Shown piece by piece: positions 53,489-62,828 of a stretch of 64,000 bases of DNA (position 1 is the first letter of the stretch; the number at the start of each line of letters is the position of its first letter). The position numbers were made by a program, and so were the translations under genes. The notes under the pieces are model-generated. The model was given only the letters and a program-made list of their open reading frames with translations, had not been told where the DNA came from and made no database searches. The stretch comes from Psychroflexus aurantiacus (lineage in GTDB: Bacteria; Bacteroidota; Bacteroidia; Flavobacteriales; Flavobacteriaceae): NCBI RefSeq assembly GCF_010820555.1, contig NZ_JAAIKD010000004.1:310001-374000 (forward strand), read 5' to 3'.

Positions 53489-54708
53489 AATATCACCTCT
53501 TTGACGTATTCGGTATAGAGTTGGAATACATGCTTGTAAATGCTCAAACCGGGAAAATCGAGGCTTCTGTCGATGAACTGATGAAGTTAAAAACGGGAAG
53601 CATTGTTTCTGATGTGGATAATGGTCCTATAGAATGGAGCAACGAATTAGCAGCCCATGTGGTAGAATTGAAAACCAATGGGCCAGCCGCAGATTTGAAT
53701 ATGCTGGATCAAAACTTTCATAAAAACATTCTCGAAATCAACCAACTGCTTGAGGCCCGAAATTGCCGTCTATGGCCTTCTGCGGCACATCCACTGATGA
53801 ATCCGGAACTGGAAATGAAACTTTGGCAGCATTCTTACAGTGAAATCTATGCGCTTTACAACAGGATTTTTGATTGTCGAGGTCACGGTTGGTCCAATGT
53901 GCAGAGCATGCACATCAATTTACCCTTTTACGATGATTCAGAATTTGAAAAACTACATGCTGCGATACGTATTTTGCTACCTGTTTTACCAGCCTTAAGT
54001 GCGAGTTCACCGATTTTAGACGGCAAGTTTGGCGGATATATGGATGCCAGAATGAAATTGTATCTCACCAATCAGAAGCAAATACCAGAAATGACCGGGA
54101 AGGTGATTCCCGAACAGGTCTTTGGTTATGAAGCCTATAAGAGACAGATTTTTGATCCTATTAATGCAGCAATTGAAGCTTTCGATACAGATAAAATTTT
54201 AGAACATCATTTCCTGAATTCCAGAGGAGCTATTGCCAGATTTGACAGAAATGCCATCGAAATCCGGGTACTGGATTTACAGGAATGTCCCCTGGCTGAT
54301 GTGGCCATAGCCAGTTTTAGTGTCGAAATTTTAAAGGAGTTAATCCGTGAAACCTATACTCCTTTGGGAGAACAAAAAGCCTGGCACGAAGATCCACTTT
54401 TTGAGATATTGAATGAAAGTATCGAGTATGCCGAAGAAGCGGTCATCTCTAATGAAACTTACCTGGGATTATTTGGAATAAAGGCAAAATCCATGCCTGC
54501 AAAAGAAGTTTTCAAACATCTATTTAATATAGTTTCTTCAAGAATGAGCAACAGACATGCTGAGGCTATCGGTTTGATTTTAAACCAGGGGAGTTTATCT
54601 ACCCGAATTTTAAAAGCAATTGACGCGGACTTTTCCGAAGTAAATATTCTGAAAGTCTATCATAAACTCGGTGACAGCTTATCTAAAAACGAATTGTTTT
54701 TACCGTGA
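53485..54708 (+). CDS. GCS2-type carboxylate-amine ligase
   Basis: A 407-residue protein of the GCS2 family, related to glutamate-cysteine ligase and YbdK. The N-terminal F-G-I-E-L-E-Y-M-L-V carries the metal-binding Glu residues, and S-N-V-Q-S-M-H-I-N-L-P, then R-F-D-R-N-A-I-E-I-R-V-L-D and N-R-H-A-E-A-I-G are further motifs. These enzymes form amide bonds with ATP, usually starting from glutamate. Nothing shows that cysteine is a substrate. The start overlaps the RimK-like stop by 4 bases, and its own stop overlaps the next gene's start, so all three are coupled. Confidence 0.88.
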   Translation: MKYHLFDVFGIELEYMLVNAQTGKIEASVDELMKLKTGSIVSDVDNGPIEWSNELAAHVVELKTNGPAADLNMLDQNFHKNILEINQLLEARNCRLWPSAAHPLMNPELEMKLWQHSYSEIYALYNRIFDCRGHGWSNVQSMHINLPFYDDSEFEKLHAAIRILLPVLPALSASSPILDGKFGGYMDARMKLYLTNQKQIPEMTGKVIPEQVFGYEAYKRQIFDPINAAIEAFDTDKILEHHFLNSRGAIARFDRNAIEIRVLDLQECPLADVAIASFSVEILKELIRETYTPLGEQKAWHEDPLFEILNESIEYAEEAVISNETYLGLFGIKAKSMPAKEVFKHLFNIVSSRMSNRHAEAIGLILNQGSLSTRILKAIDADFSEVNILKVYHKLGDSLSKNELFLP

Positions 54709-55385
54709 AATTAATCCTAACTTGTGAACATGCTTCTAATTTGCTGCCATCGCAATATCAAACTCATTTTGAAAGTGAACAGCATCGCCTAAATACTCAT
54801 GAAGGCTTCGACCTCGGTGCTTTTGAAGTTTACAAATCCCTGCAGGATTTAGCGGATTATTCTTCGCATTACCCCTGGAGCAGACTTTTAATCGAAGTGA
54901 ACCGATCACTGCATCATCCACGGTTATTTTCCAGCATCTCAAAACACCTGGATCCAGCAGAGAAAAATCGTCTCATAGCCGATTTTTATGAGTCCTATCG
55001 ACATCAAATTCAGCAGAAAATAGAAGACAGCATCAAAGCAGGAGAACAGGTTTTACACGTATCGGTACATAGTTTCACCCCTGTGTTGAACGGCAGTGTT
55101 CGGGAAACAGAATTAGGAATTTTGTACGATCCCAGACGAAAAGCAGAGAAAGACTGGGCAGAAGGCTTTAAAAAAGAATTGAAGTCGGGCTTTGGTCAGT
55201 ACAGAGTTAGGATGAATTACCCGTATTTAGGGAAAGCGGACGGATTTACAACAAGTTTAAGAAAAAAATTCCAGGAACATTATCTGGGCATTGAACTCGA
55301 GATCAATCAAAAGTTACTACAAAGTAAAGATGAGATACAGGCCTTGAAGTCAACATTAAACCTGTGTTTAAAAAACAGCATCTAA
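54705..55385 (+). CDS. N-formylglutamate amidohydrolase-like enzyme (GTG start)
   Basis: A 226-residue member of the N-formylglutamate amidohydrolase fold, related to carboxypeptidase-like metalloenzymes. L-T-C-E-H-A-S-N-L-L-P near residue 5 has Glu-His of the metal site, Y-P-W-S-R and L-I-E-V-N-R-S follow, and V-S-V-H-S-F-T-P-V-L near 117 has the next His. GTG at 54705 overlaps the previous stop (GTGA). No other histidine-degradation gene (hutH, hutU, hutI) is near, so a different deacylase or amidase reaction on the trio's product is more likely than classical hut catabolism. Confidence 0.85.
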   Translation: MKLILTCEHASNLLPSQYQTHFESEQHRLNTHEGFDLGAFEVYKSLQDLADYSSHYPWSRLLIEVNRSLHHPRLFSSISKHLDPAEKNRLIADFYESYRHQIQQKIEDSIKAGEQVLHVSVHSFTPVLNGSVRETELGILYDPRRKAEKDWAEGFKKELKSGFGQYRVRMNYPYLGKADGFTTSLRKKFQEHYLGIELEINQKLLQSKDEIQALKSTLNLCLKNSI

Positions 55386-55490
55386 GCTGGCCTGAATGGA
55401 TTCATGCTTGAGTTAAGTATAAAGAGTTCAGGAGATCAGCAACATTAAAAACGTTTTCGTAATTTAGCAAATCATAAAAAATGATAACTA

Positions 55491-55667
55491 ATGAATAAGA
55501 ATACAGTTTTAGCTTGGGCAACGTTTATCATGGTGATTGTTGGACTCGGACTTATAGCTCTTGGCGCTTTTAGATATAATGAGATTGCCGGCTGGGGCTT
55601 TGCTTCAGTGGGTGTTGGTTTTTTTGCGATTGCATGGGTATTTAATGCCCTGAAGGGAAGAGTTTAA
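55491..55667 (+). CDS. Small CAL67264-type membrane protein (58 aa)
   Basis: A 58-residue protein with two membrane segments. It begins M-N-K-N-T-V-L-A-W-A-T-F-I-M-V-I-V-G-L-G, continues through G-W-G-F-A-S-V-G-V-G-F-F-A-I-A-W-V-F and ends N-A-L-K-G-R-V. I recognise it as the family named after the Christiangramia (Gramella) protein CAL67264, found in Flavobacteriaceae. The function is unknown. It lies 105 bases after the amidohydrolase-like gene and 12 bases before the DinB gene. Confidence 0.8.
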   Translation: MNKNTVLAWATFIMVIVGLGLIALGAFRYNEIAGWGFASVGVGFFAIAWVFNALKGRV

Positions 55668-55679
55668 AAAACGGCGAAG

Positions 55680-56153
55680 ATGTCAGGTTCAGCTGAAAGG
55701 AAACAACTGGTAAACCATTTAAAAGGAGGTGAGGCCTTTATGCCTTTAGACGAGATTCTAGACAAAATCACCTTCGAGAAATTAGGCGTACGTCCTCAGG
55801 ATTTACCATATTCATTTTATGAAGTCTTTTATCATATTATTTGTGCTCAAAAGGACATCCTGGAATATTCTACTTCAGGAGACTATAAGAGCGCTACCTG
55901 GCCTGAGGATTACTGGCCTGAAAAGTCCTCTCCAGAATCGGAAAAAGACTGGCTAAAGCTCAGAGAAGATTATTTCAGGGATCGGAAAACATTTGAGAAT
56001 TTCATTTTAGATCCTAAAAACGATTTAAATCTTCCGGTCAAAAATTCGGATGAACATAGCTTGTTGCGTGAAATCCTTCTGGTTATGGAGCATACAGCCT
56101 ACCATACAGGGCAGCTGTTGCTGATCCTGAGATTACTAGGGCTTCATAAATAA
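55680..56153 (+). CDS. DinB-family protein
   Basis: A 157-residue four-helix protein of the DinB/YfiT metal-binding family. Potential metal-binding His are in F-Y-H-I-I-C-A-Q-K near residue 51 and in M-E-H-T-A-Y-H-T-G-Q-L near 140. Members include thiol transferases (such as the bacillithiol S-transferase group), so an enzyme of detoxification is possible but not shown. It follows the CAL67264-type gene by 12 bases and ettA is 63 bases further on. Confidence 0.87.
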   Translation: MSGSAERKQLVNHLKGGEAFMPLDEILDKITFEKLGVRPQDLPYSFYEVFYHIICAQKDILEYSTSGDYKSATWPEDYWPEKSSPESEKDWLKLREDYFRDRKTFENFILDPKNDLNLPVKNSDEHSLLREILLVMEHTAYHTGQLLLILRLLGLHK

Positions 56154-56216
56154 TAAAAATCTATCTGACATTAATTTCAGATATTTGCAAACATTAAATA
56201 GCATAAAAATTACAAA

Positions 56217-57908
56217 ATGGCAGACGATAAAAAAGTGATATTCTCCATGTCGGGAGTATCCAAGACCTATCCGGGCGAAGATAAGCCTGTACTGAAAAAC
56301 ATATACCTCAGTTTTTTCTACGGAGCAAAGATTGGTATTCTCGGCCTTAATGGTTCGGGTAAATCGACCTTGATGAAAATCATCGCCGGGAGAGAGAAAA
56401 ATTATCAGGGTGATGTTGTGTTTTCTCAGGATTATTCTGTGGGTTATCTGGAACAGGAGCCCGAGTTAGACCCTGAAAAGACGGTGCTTGACATCGTGAA
56501 AGAAGGCGTTTCGGATGTTGTGGCAATCCTGGATGAATACAATAAAATCAACGATGATTTCGGATTGCCGGAGGTTTATGAAGATGCAGATAAAATGCAG
56601 AAACTCATGGACAGACAGGCGGTACTTCAGGATAAAATAGATGCCACCAATGCCTGGGAGCTGGATAATAAGCTTGACGTAGCCATGGATGCGCTTAGAA
56701 CGCCACCTTCCGATCAAAAAATTGAAAACCTTTCAGGTGGTGAAAAGCGAAGAGTAGCGCTTTGCCGTCTATTACTGCAGGAGCCGGATGTATTGCTTCT
56801 GGATGAACCTACCAACCACTTGGATGCAGAATCTGTACACTGGCTGGAGCATCATTTACAGCAGTACAAAGGAACCGTCATTGCGGTAACTCACGACAGA
56901 TATTTCCTGGACAATGTAGCCGGCTGGATTCTGGAACTGGACCGAGGAGAGGGTATTCCCTGGAAAGGCAATTATTCGTCCTGGCTGGATCAAAAGTCTA
57001 AGCGAATGGCTCAGGAGCAAAAACAGGCCAGCAAGCGTCAGAAGACTTTAGAACGCGAACTGGAATGGGTAAAAATGGCTCCAAAGGGACGTCAGTCCAA
57101 ACAAAAGGCCAGGCTGAATAACTACGACAAATTAATGAGTCAGGATCAGGACAAACTTGATGAAAAACTTGAAATCTATATTCCAAACGGACCGCGATTA
57201 GGAACCAATGTGATTGATGCCAAAGGCGTAAGCAAAGCATTTGATGACAAGCTTTTATACGAAAACCTGGAATTCAATCTGCCACAGGCTGGAATTGTTG
57301 GGGTTATTGGCCCTAACGGAGCAGGTAAAACCACCATCTTCAAAATGATCATGGGTGAAATCGAACCGGACAAAGGTGAATTTATCGTAGGAGAAACCGC
57401 TAAAATCGCTTATGTAGATCAGGCGCACTCCAATATTGATCCGGATAAATCCATCTGGGAAAACTTCAGCGATGGTCAGGACTTGGTGATGATGGGAGGT
57501 AAGAAAGTGAATTCTCGGGCCTATTTGAGCCGATTCAATTTTAATGGCAGCGAGCAAAACAAAAAAGTCGATAAACTCTCTGGTGGAGAACGCAACAGGC
57601 TTCATCTGGCTATGACTTTAAAAGAAGAAGGAAATGTGCTTTTACTCGATGAGCCTACCAACGATTTGGATGTTAACACGCTTCGAGCCTTGGAAGAAGG
57701 ACTGGAGAATTTTGCAGGCTGTGCGGTAGTGATTTCTCACGACAGATGGTTCCTAGATAGAATATGTACGCACATTCTGGCTTTTGAAGGAAATTCTGAA
57801 GTGTATTTCTTCGAAGGAAGCTTTAGTGATTATGAAGAGAATAAAAAGAAACGACTTGGCGGAGATTCGATGCCAAAACGACTTAAGTATAAAAAGCTGG
57901 TTAGATAA
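56217..57908 (+). CDS. ettA: Energy-dependent translational throttle protein EttA (ABC-F)
   Basis: A 563-residue ABC-F ATPase with two nucleotide-binding domains. Walker A motifs G-L-N-G-S-G-K-S-T (about 43-51) and G-P-N-G-A-G-K-T-T (about 367-375), signature motifs L-S-G-G-E-K-R-R-V and L-S-G-G-E-R-N-R-L and the Walker B L-L-L-D-E-P-T-N are visible, with the P-tRNA-interacting linker between. EttA acts on the ribosomal E site and gates translation when ATP is low. The M-S-G-V-S-K-T-Y-P start supports EttA over other ABC-F types. Confidence 0.94.
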   Translation: MADDKKVIFSMSGVSKTYPGEDKPVLKNIYLSFFYGAKIGILGLNGSGKSTLMKIIAGREKNYQGDVVFSQDYSVGYLEQEPELDPEKTVLDIVKEGVSDVVAILDEYNKINDDFGLPEVYEDADKMQKLMDRQAVLQDKIDATNAWELDNKLDVAMDALRTPPSDQKIENLSGGEKRRVALCRLLLQEPDVLLLDEPTNHLDAESVHWLEHHLQQYKGTVIAVTHDRYFLDNVAGWILELDRGEGIPWKGNYSSWLDQKSKRMAQEQKQASKRQKTLERELEWVKMAPKGRQSKQKARLNNYDKLMSQDQDKLDEKLEIYIPNGPRLGTNVIDAKGVSKAFDDKLLYENLEFNLPQAGIVGVIGPNGAGKTTIFKMIMGEIEPDKGEFIVGETAKIAYVDQAHSNIDPDKSIWENFSDGQDLVMMGGKKVNSRAYLSRFNFNGSEQNKKVDKLSGGERNRLHLAMTLKEEGNVLLLDEPTNDLDVNTLRALEEGLENFAGCAVVISHDRWFLDRICTHILAFEGNSEVYFFEGSFSDYEENKKKRLGGDSMPKRLKYKKLVR

Positions 57909-57938
57909 ATCAGCGATTAGTTTATCTAAACAGACAAT

Positions 57939-57972
57939 TCAAAAAGCCATTCACATGAGATTGGCTTTTTGA
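57939..57972 (+). terminator. Terminator after ettA
   Basis: TCAAAAAGCCA (57939-57949) pairs with TGGCTTTTTGA (57962-57972), 11 bp, followed by TTTTAAC. A second inverted repeat, TTAGATAAA (57901-57909) with TTTATCTAA (57921-57929), lies over the end of ettA and could form an upstream hairpin. Confidence 0.8.
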
Positions 57973-57991
57973 TTTTAACTTAACTTTTAAG

Positions 57992-59032
57992 ATGAAAGCA
58001 TCTTTTTTTAAACATAACCTAGAATTTAAACGTCCAAGCGGAACGTCCCGTGGCGTTTTAAAGACCAAGCCCTCCTGGTTCATCAAGCTGGAAACCAAGG
58101 AAAGCTTTGGAATAGGAGAGTGTGGTTTGCTTCCTGGCTTAAGTATAGATGACAGGGAAGACTATAAGGAAACTCTGGAATGGACCTGTCAAAACATGCA
58201 TTTAGGACTTGAAACGCTCTACTCAAAATTAAAAGAATTTCCTTCCATTCAATTTGGTCTGGAGATGGCTTTTCAATCTTTGTCTTCAGCGAATCCCTAC
58301 CTTTTATTTCCTTCCAAATTTACAGAGGGAAAGCAGGGAATGGTCATCAATGGACTGATCTGGATGGGGGAGAAGTCCTTTATGAAAAGTCAGATCCAGG
58401 ATAAAATTCAGCAGGGCTTTAGTTGCATAAAGCTCAAAATAGGGGCTATCGATTTTGAATCGGAATTGGACTTACTAAGCTATATCCGCAGCGAATTTTC
58501 GGCTTCTGATATTGAATTACGCGTAGATGCCAATGGTGCTTTTTCTCCTGATGATGCCTTAGATAAGCTGGAACGCCTGAGCAAATTTGATCTGCACAGT
58601 ATTGAGCAGCCTATCGCTAAGGGGCATTGGCAGGACATGGCAAGGCTTTGCAAACAAACCCCTTTACCCATAGCGCTGGATGAAGAATTAATCGGGCTTA
58701 AAGATGTAACAAATAAGGAAGAAGCTTTACTAACTATACAGCCGCAGTATATTATTTTAAAACCCAGTTTAATAGGTGGTTTTCGTGGTGCTGAAGAATG
58801 GATTGAGCTGGCAGATCAGCATAACATCGGGTGGTGGATCACAAGTGCTTTAGAAAGCAATATAGGCCTTAATGCCATAGCGCAGTTTACATTTCTAAAA
58901 AACAGCAACATGCCACAGGGGCTGGGAACAGGAGGACTTTATACCAATAATATTGAAAGTCCTTTATACATCAAAGGCGAAAGAATAATGTATAACCCTA
59001 CTCTTGCATGGGAAAATAAATTTGATTTATGA
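57992..59032 (+). CDS. menC: o-Succinylbenzoate synthase
   Basis: A 346-residue enolase-superfamily dehydratase that makes o-succinylbenzoate for menaquinone. The catalytic Lys pair K-x-K is in C-I-K-L-K-I-G near residue 147, metal ligands are D in R-V-D-A-N-G near 176, E in S-I-E-Q-P near 204 and D in A-L-D-E-E near 228, and the second Lys is in I-L-K-P-S near 252. Downstream menE supports MenC over dipeptide epimerase. The stop overlaps the next gene (ATGA). Confidence 0.93.
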   Translation: MKASFFKHNLEFKRPSGTSRGVLKTKPSWFIKLETKESFGIGECGLLPGLSIDDREDYKETLEWTCQNMHLGLETLYSKLKEFPSIQFGLEMAFQSLSSANPYLLFPSKFTEGKQGMVINGLIWMGEKSFMKSQIQDKIQQGFSCIKLKIGAIDFESELDLLSYIRSEFSASDIELRVDANGAFSPDDALDKLERLSKFDLHSIEQPIAKGHWQDMARLCKQTPLPIALDEELIGLKDVTNKEEALLTIQPQYIILKPSLIGGFRGAEEWIELADQHNIGWWITSALESNIGLNAIAQFTFLKNSNMPQGLGTGGLYTNNIESPLYIKGERIMYNPTLAWENKFDL

Positions 59033-59973
59033 GAGATTTCATAGCACTGGCTTCAAAAGGATATCATGAATGGTGGAGGTATCTTGTAGGAACATTTTTG
59101 ATATTTATCATTTGGCAGGTGGGGACTCTCCCATTTATAGGCGCTGTCAGTTACAAATTGGCCATAGATGGCGGAGATTTATCGAGCCTGGGGAATTACG
59201 AGACCCTGATGGGTACCTTAGATTCCAATCTTACGTTCTTTCTCATGCTGTTGTCATTTGCCGTTGGTTTTTTTGGAGTCTGGCTCATTGTAAGATTTTT
59301 TCATAATCAAAAGTTCAAAGATGTACTGACTACGCGTCAATACTTTGACTGGAACCGCGTCTTTATAGGCTTTAGCATCGTTGGTTTTTTTATTGCGGCG
59401 ATGACAATCCTGGATTTCACATTAAACCCGGACAGTTTTCTTTGGAATCTGAAATGGGATCAATTCCTGATTTTAGCTGGCATTGGTATCATCATGGTAC
59501 CTATTCAAACCACTTTTGAGGAAATTTATTTCAGAGGTTATCTCATGCAGGGAATTGGTGTAATTTTTAAAAACAGATGGCTGCCTTTAATTCTTACGTC
59601 GGTTGGTTTTGGACTTTTGCATCTCGGTAATCCAGAAGTGGGTAAGCTAGGTTACGTCATCATGATCAGTTACATAGGAACAGGATTTCTGCTAGCCATA
59701 ATGGCACTTATGGACGAAGGGCTGGAACTTTCTATAGGGTTTCACGCAGGCAACAACCTGATTACCGCTTTGCTGGTCACAGCCGACTGGACCGCTTTCC
59801 AGACCGAGTCTATTTTAATCTATACAACAGAACCCTCTGTGGGCTTTGACGTGTTAATCCCTGTTCTGGTAATTTACCCCGTTTATTTGTTTATCATGGC
59901 AAAAATTTATAACTGGAAAAACTGGAAATCCAAATTATTTGGTAGAGTGGAAGTACCAAAAACCAGCTCATAG
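59029..59973 (+). CDS. CPBP-family intramembrane metalloprotease
   Basis: A 314-residue protein with eight hydrophobic segments and the CPBP (Abi) motif E-E-x-x-x-R, here F-E-E-I-Y-F-R-G near residue 165, plus the second catalytic set in F-G-L-L-H-L-G-N near 200 and G-F-H-A-G-N-N near 240. It may be a protease of the Rce1-type that acts within the membrane. It lies between menC and menE in the same direction, overlapping menC by 4 bases, but a link to menaquinone synthesis is unlikely or unknown. Confidence 0.9.
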   Translation: MRDFIALASKGYHEWWRYLVGTFLIFIIWQVGTLPFIGAVSYKLAIDGGDLSSLGNYETLMGTLDSNLTFFLMLLSFAVGFFGVWLIVRFFHNQKFKDVLTTRQYFDWNRVFIGFSIVGFFIAAMTILDFTLNPDSFLWNLKWDQFLILAGIGIIMVPIQTTFEEIYFRGYLMQGIGVIFKNRWLPLILTSVGFGLLHLGNPEVGKLGYVIMISYIGTGFLLAIMALMDEGLELSIGFHAGNNLITALLVTADWTAFQTESILIYTTEPSVGFDVLIPVLVIYPVYLFIMAKIYNWKNWKSKLFGRVEVPKTSS

Positions 59974-60046
59974 TGATAATTTAACATATTAAAATAGCTT
60001 TTTATTTTAATAATATTTAAAATTGATGATGTCTAAACATTGACTC

Positions 60047-61141
60047 ATGATAGATCATCCCCTTGAAGTTCATCCCTTGTTTAAAATCAATGGGCAACAT
60101 TTCAACAGAACTGAATTGTATTCTATAGCCTATAGCTACGTAAAAGAGGGGGAGCCTTTTGAAGAACCCATAGGGAACTTTCTTTTAGACTGGCTGAATG
60201 ATGACTACGACAGCATAAAAGTCCGAACCTCGGGCTCTACCGGAGATCCTAAGACTTACTTTATCGATAAGCAAAAAATGGTGAACAGCGCCCTGGCTAC
60301 GGGTAAGTTTTTCAAAGCTAATGAAAATACGACTGCACTGCTTTGTTTACCCGCCGATTATATAGGTGGACGTATGATGCTGGTAAGAGCCATAACCCTG
60401 GGCTGGGATTTGGATATCGTAGAACCAAAATCGAATCCATTGGATGCACTTTTTAAAACCTATGATTTTTGTGCAATGACCCCTTTTCAGGTCGACAATT
60501 CCTTAGGAAGGCTGCATTTGATAAAAAAATTAATCATTGGCGGTGGTGCCGTTTCCGAAAATCTTATCGGCTTGATTCAGGGCATTCCTACAAAAGTCTT
60601 TGAAGTTTATGGGATGACGGAAACCATTTCGCACATCGCAGCCCGAAAGTTAAACCCTAAGACGGATAACACCGAGAAAAGGCCTTTTAAAGCTCTACCC
60701 GGTATAAGTGTATCACAAAATGAGAACAATTGCCTGGTAATTAAGGCTCCAAAAATATTGGATCACGAATTAGTGACCAATGACATCGTAGACGTCCTGA
60801 CCTACAAAAAGTTTTTCTGGAAGGGCAGATTGGATAATGTCATAAATTCCGGGGGAATAAAAATATTTCCGGAAACGCTTGAGAAAAAATTACAGAAGCT
60901 TATCACACACCGGTTCTTTATTGCCGGACTGCCGCACGATTCCTTGGGAGAACAGGTGGTTTTGTTCATCGAAGCCCCTCAAAGCGATAAGTTTCTGAGC
61001 GATATCAGAGAGGCCGTAGATAAGTTAGGAAGCCTTGATAAGTACGAAAAACCAAAACACATTTATCTGATAGATAAGTTTGAAGAAACCGGTTCAGGAA
61101 AGATCAACAGAAAGAAAACCTTGGCCAAATTGATGAGCTGA
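60047..61141 (+). CDS. menE: o-Succinylbenzoate-CoA ligase (short form)
   Basis: A 364-residue adenylate-forming enzyme for the menaquinone pathway. R-T-S-G-S-T-G-D-P-K is the phosphate loop near residue 61, V-Y-G-M-T-E-T near 188 the adenine-site motif, N-S-G-G-I-K-I-F-P-E-T-L-E near 275 the hinge, and G-S-G-K-I-N-R-K near 350 the catalytic Lys. It is shorter than E. coli MenE, as in other Bacteroidota. The stop lies 2 bases from the stop of the convergent M1 peptidase gene. Confidence 0.9.
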   Translation: MIDHPLEVHPLFKINGQHFNRTELYSIAYSYVKEGEPFEEPIGNFLLDWLNDDYDSIKVRTSGSTGDPKTYFIDKQKMVNSALATGKFFKANENTTALLCLPADYIGGRMMLVRAITLGWDLDIVEPKSNPLDALFKTYDFCAMTPFQVDNSLGRLHLIKKLIIGGGAVSENLIGLIQGIPTKVFEVYGMTETISHIAARKLNPKTDNTEKRPFKALPGISVSQNENNCLVIKAPKILDHELVTNDIVDVLTYKKFFWKGRLDNVINSGGIKIFPETLEKKLQKLITHRFFIAGLPHDSLGEQVVLFIEAPQSDKFLSDIREAVDKLGSLDKYEKPKHIYLIDKFEETGSGKINRKKTLAKLMS

Positions 61142-61143
61142 AT

Positions 61144-62796
61144 TTAATCGTCAACTTGCTTAATTTTGATATAATACCCAAATCTATTGATAGCCAGATC
61201 CTGAATATCCTCCAGTTGCATATCTAAAGATTTCCATTCATTACCGATAACTTCCCTTTTTATAGATCTTTCCTGGGAATTTTGAAACTCTACGGGCATT
61301 TCAAAATGGTCTACATCCGTTTCCCAGCGCATAGACAGCGCTTTGTTCTCCTCAAATTTCAGCTGTAATTCCGGTATATCCGTATAGTTAAGGTACTGAT
61401 CAAAAATAGGCGAGAGGTTCATCTCCGTATTTTCATCGTAAAACGCAATCACATCCCTGGTATGAATGGTTTGGTACTTAAAGGTCTCATGGAACTGTTT
61501 CAAAAGCTTCCACCATTTTTCATCATCATCGATGACACTTCTCAGTGTATTAAGCAGGTTTGCACCTTTATAATACATATCTCCGGAACCTTCGTGGTTC
61601 AGGCCATATTTGCCGATAATCGGTCTGTCGTTGGCAATGATATTTCTTAAGCCATAGAGGTAAGTAATGGCCTCTTTTTTACCAAACTGACATTCTACAT
61701 ACACAGATTCTGCATAGGCCGTAAAGCTCTCGTGTATCCACATGTCTGCGATATCGGCAGCGGAAATAGAATTGCCAAACCATTCATGTGCCGATTCGTG
61801 GATGATGATAAAGTCCCATTTAAGACCTATCCCTGTATTCGACATATCGTTCCCAAAATATCCATTTTGATATTTATTTCCATAAGCAACCGCACTTTGG
61901 TGTTCCATACCCAGATATGGCGTTTCCACAAGCTTGAAACCATCTTTCTGAAAAGGGTATTCTCCGAATTTTGTATAGAAACAACTCATCATAGGCTTGA
62001 CCTGTTGAAATTGCTGCTTGGCTTTTTCTAAATTTTCTTTCAAGACATAATAGTCTAACGAAAGATCTTGATACGCATCCTCAAAATGAGCGTAATCAGC
62101 TACATTCAACGTAATATTGTAATTATTGATGGGATGTTCCACCCTCCAGTGCCATTTGGTATAGCCGTTATCCATAGGAATTTCTTCAATCAATCTTCCA
62201 TTGGAAACATTCATAAGACCATTGGGTACACTCACTTTTATATCTGCCGAATTGGGTTCATCACTTTGATGATCCTTATTGGGATACCAGAGACTGGCTC
62301 CAGTTCCCTGAACAGCGACTGCTATAAAAGGTTTACCTTGCTGGTCTTCAGAAAATACAAATCCACCATCCCAGGGAGCATTTTTAGCAACCACTGGATA
62401 GCCTGAATAATAAAACCAAAGACGTTCTGCAGTACCTGCTTTTAAAGGGGTTTCAAAATTGATAAAAACGGCATTCTCATCCCTTTGGTACGTCAGGTTT
62501 GTTTTATTGAATACGATGGAGTCTATTTCCATATTCTGAAATAAATCCAGCTGTATTTTTGAGGTTTCCTCCAAAACCCGAAACTCGATCTTATTAAAAC
62601 CGCTTAAAAAACGTTGCTTGGGATCGAGCTGAATATCTAAAGTGTAGGACAAGACGTCAAAACTGGTTCGTTCTGGCCTGAGGCTTCCCCGTAAGGTATC
62701 TGCTCTGCTAAACTGTTTGTTCTCTCCGGTCAATAATTGTGACTGCATGCTGAAAGAAATGCAGAAGATAAAAAGTAAACTGTATATTCGTGTCAT
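61144..62796 (-). CDS. M1-family metallopeptidase
   Basis: A 550-residue exported metallopeptidase. The signal peptide M-T-R-I-Y-S-L-L-F-I-F-C-I-S-F-S-M-Q-S-Q suggests transport across the inner membrane; ATG 62796 is preferred to a TTG three codons upstream. The M1 active site is H-E-S-A-H-E-W, followed 18 residues later by the third zinc ligand Glu in W-I-H-E-S-F. G-M-E-H-Q-S is the exopeptidase motif. At 550 residues it is shorter than classical aminopeptidase N, lacking most of the C-terminal superhelix. Confidence 0.94.
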   Translation of the reverse strand: MTRIYSLLFIFCISFSMQSQLLTGENKQFSRADTLRGSLRPERTSFDVLSYTLDIQLDPKQRFLSGFNKIEFRVLEETSKIQLDLFQNMEIDSIVFNKTNLTYQRDENAVFINFETPLKAGTAERLWFYYSGYPVVAKNAPWDGGFVFSEDQQGKPFIAVAVQGTGASLWYPNKDHQSDEPNSADIKVSVPNGLMNVSNGRLIEEIPMDNGYTKWHWRVEHPINNYNITLNVADYAHFEDAYQDLSLDYYVLKENLEKAKQQFQQVKPMMSCFYTKFGEYPFQKDGFKLVETPYLGMEHQSAVAYGNKYQNGYFGNDMSNTGIGLKWDFIIIHESAHEWFGNSISAADIADMWIHESFTAYAESVYVECQFGKKEAITYLYGLRNIIANDRPIIGKYGLNHEGSGDMYYKGANLLNTLRSVIDDDEKWWKLLKQFHETFKYQTIHTRDVIAFYDENTEMNLSPIFDQYLNYTDIPELQLKFEENKALSMRWETDVDHFEMPVEFQNSQERSIKREVIGNEWKSLDMQLEDIQDLAINRFGYYIKIKQVDD

Positions 62797-62828
62797 ATGA
62801 CTCAATAACTATTTATTACAATGATACT

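Noticed and set aside
54705-55385. Classical hut pathway enzyme (HutG)
   Set aside because: No hutH, hutU or hutI neighbour; the gene is coupled to two amide-bond-forming enzymes instead.
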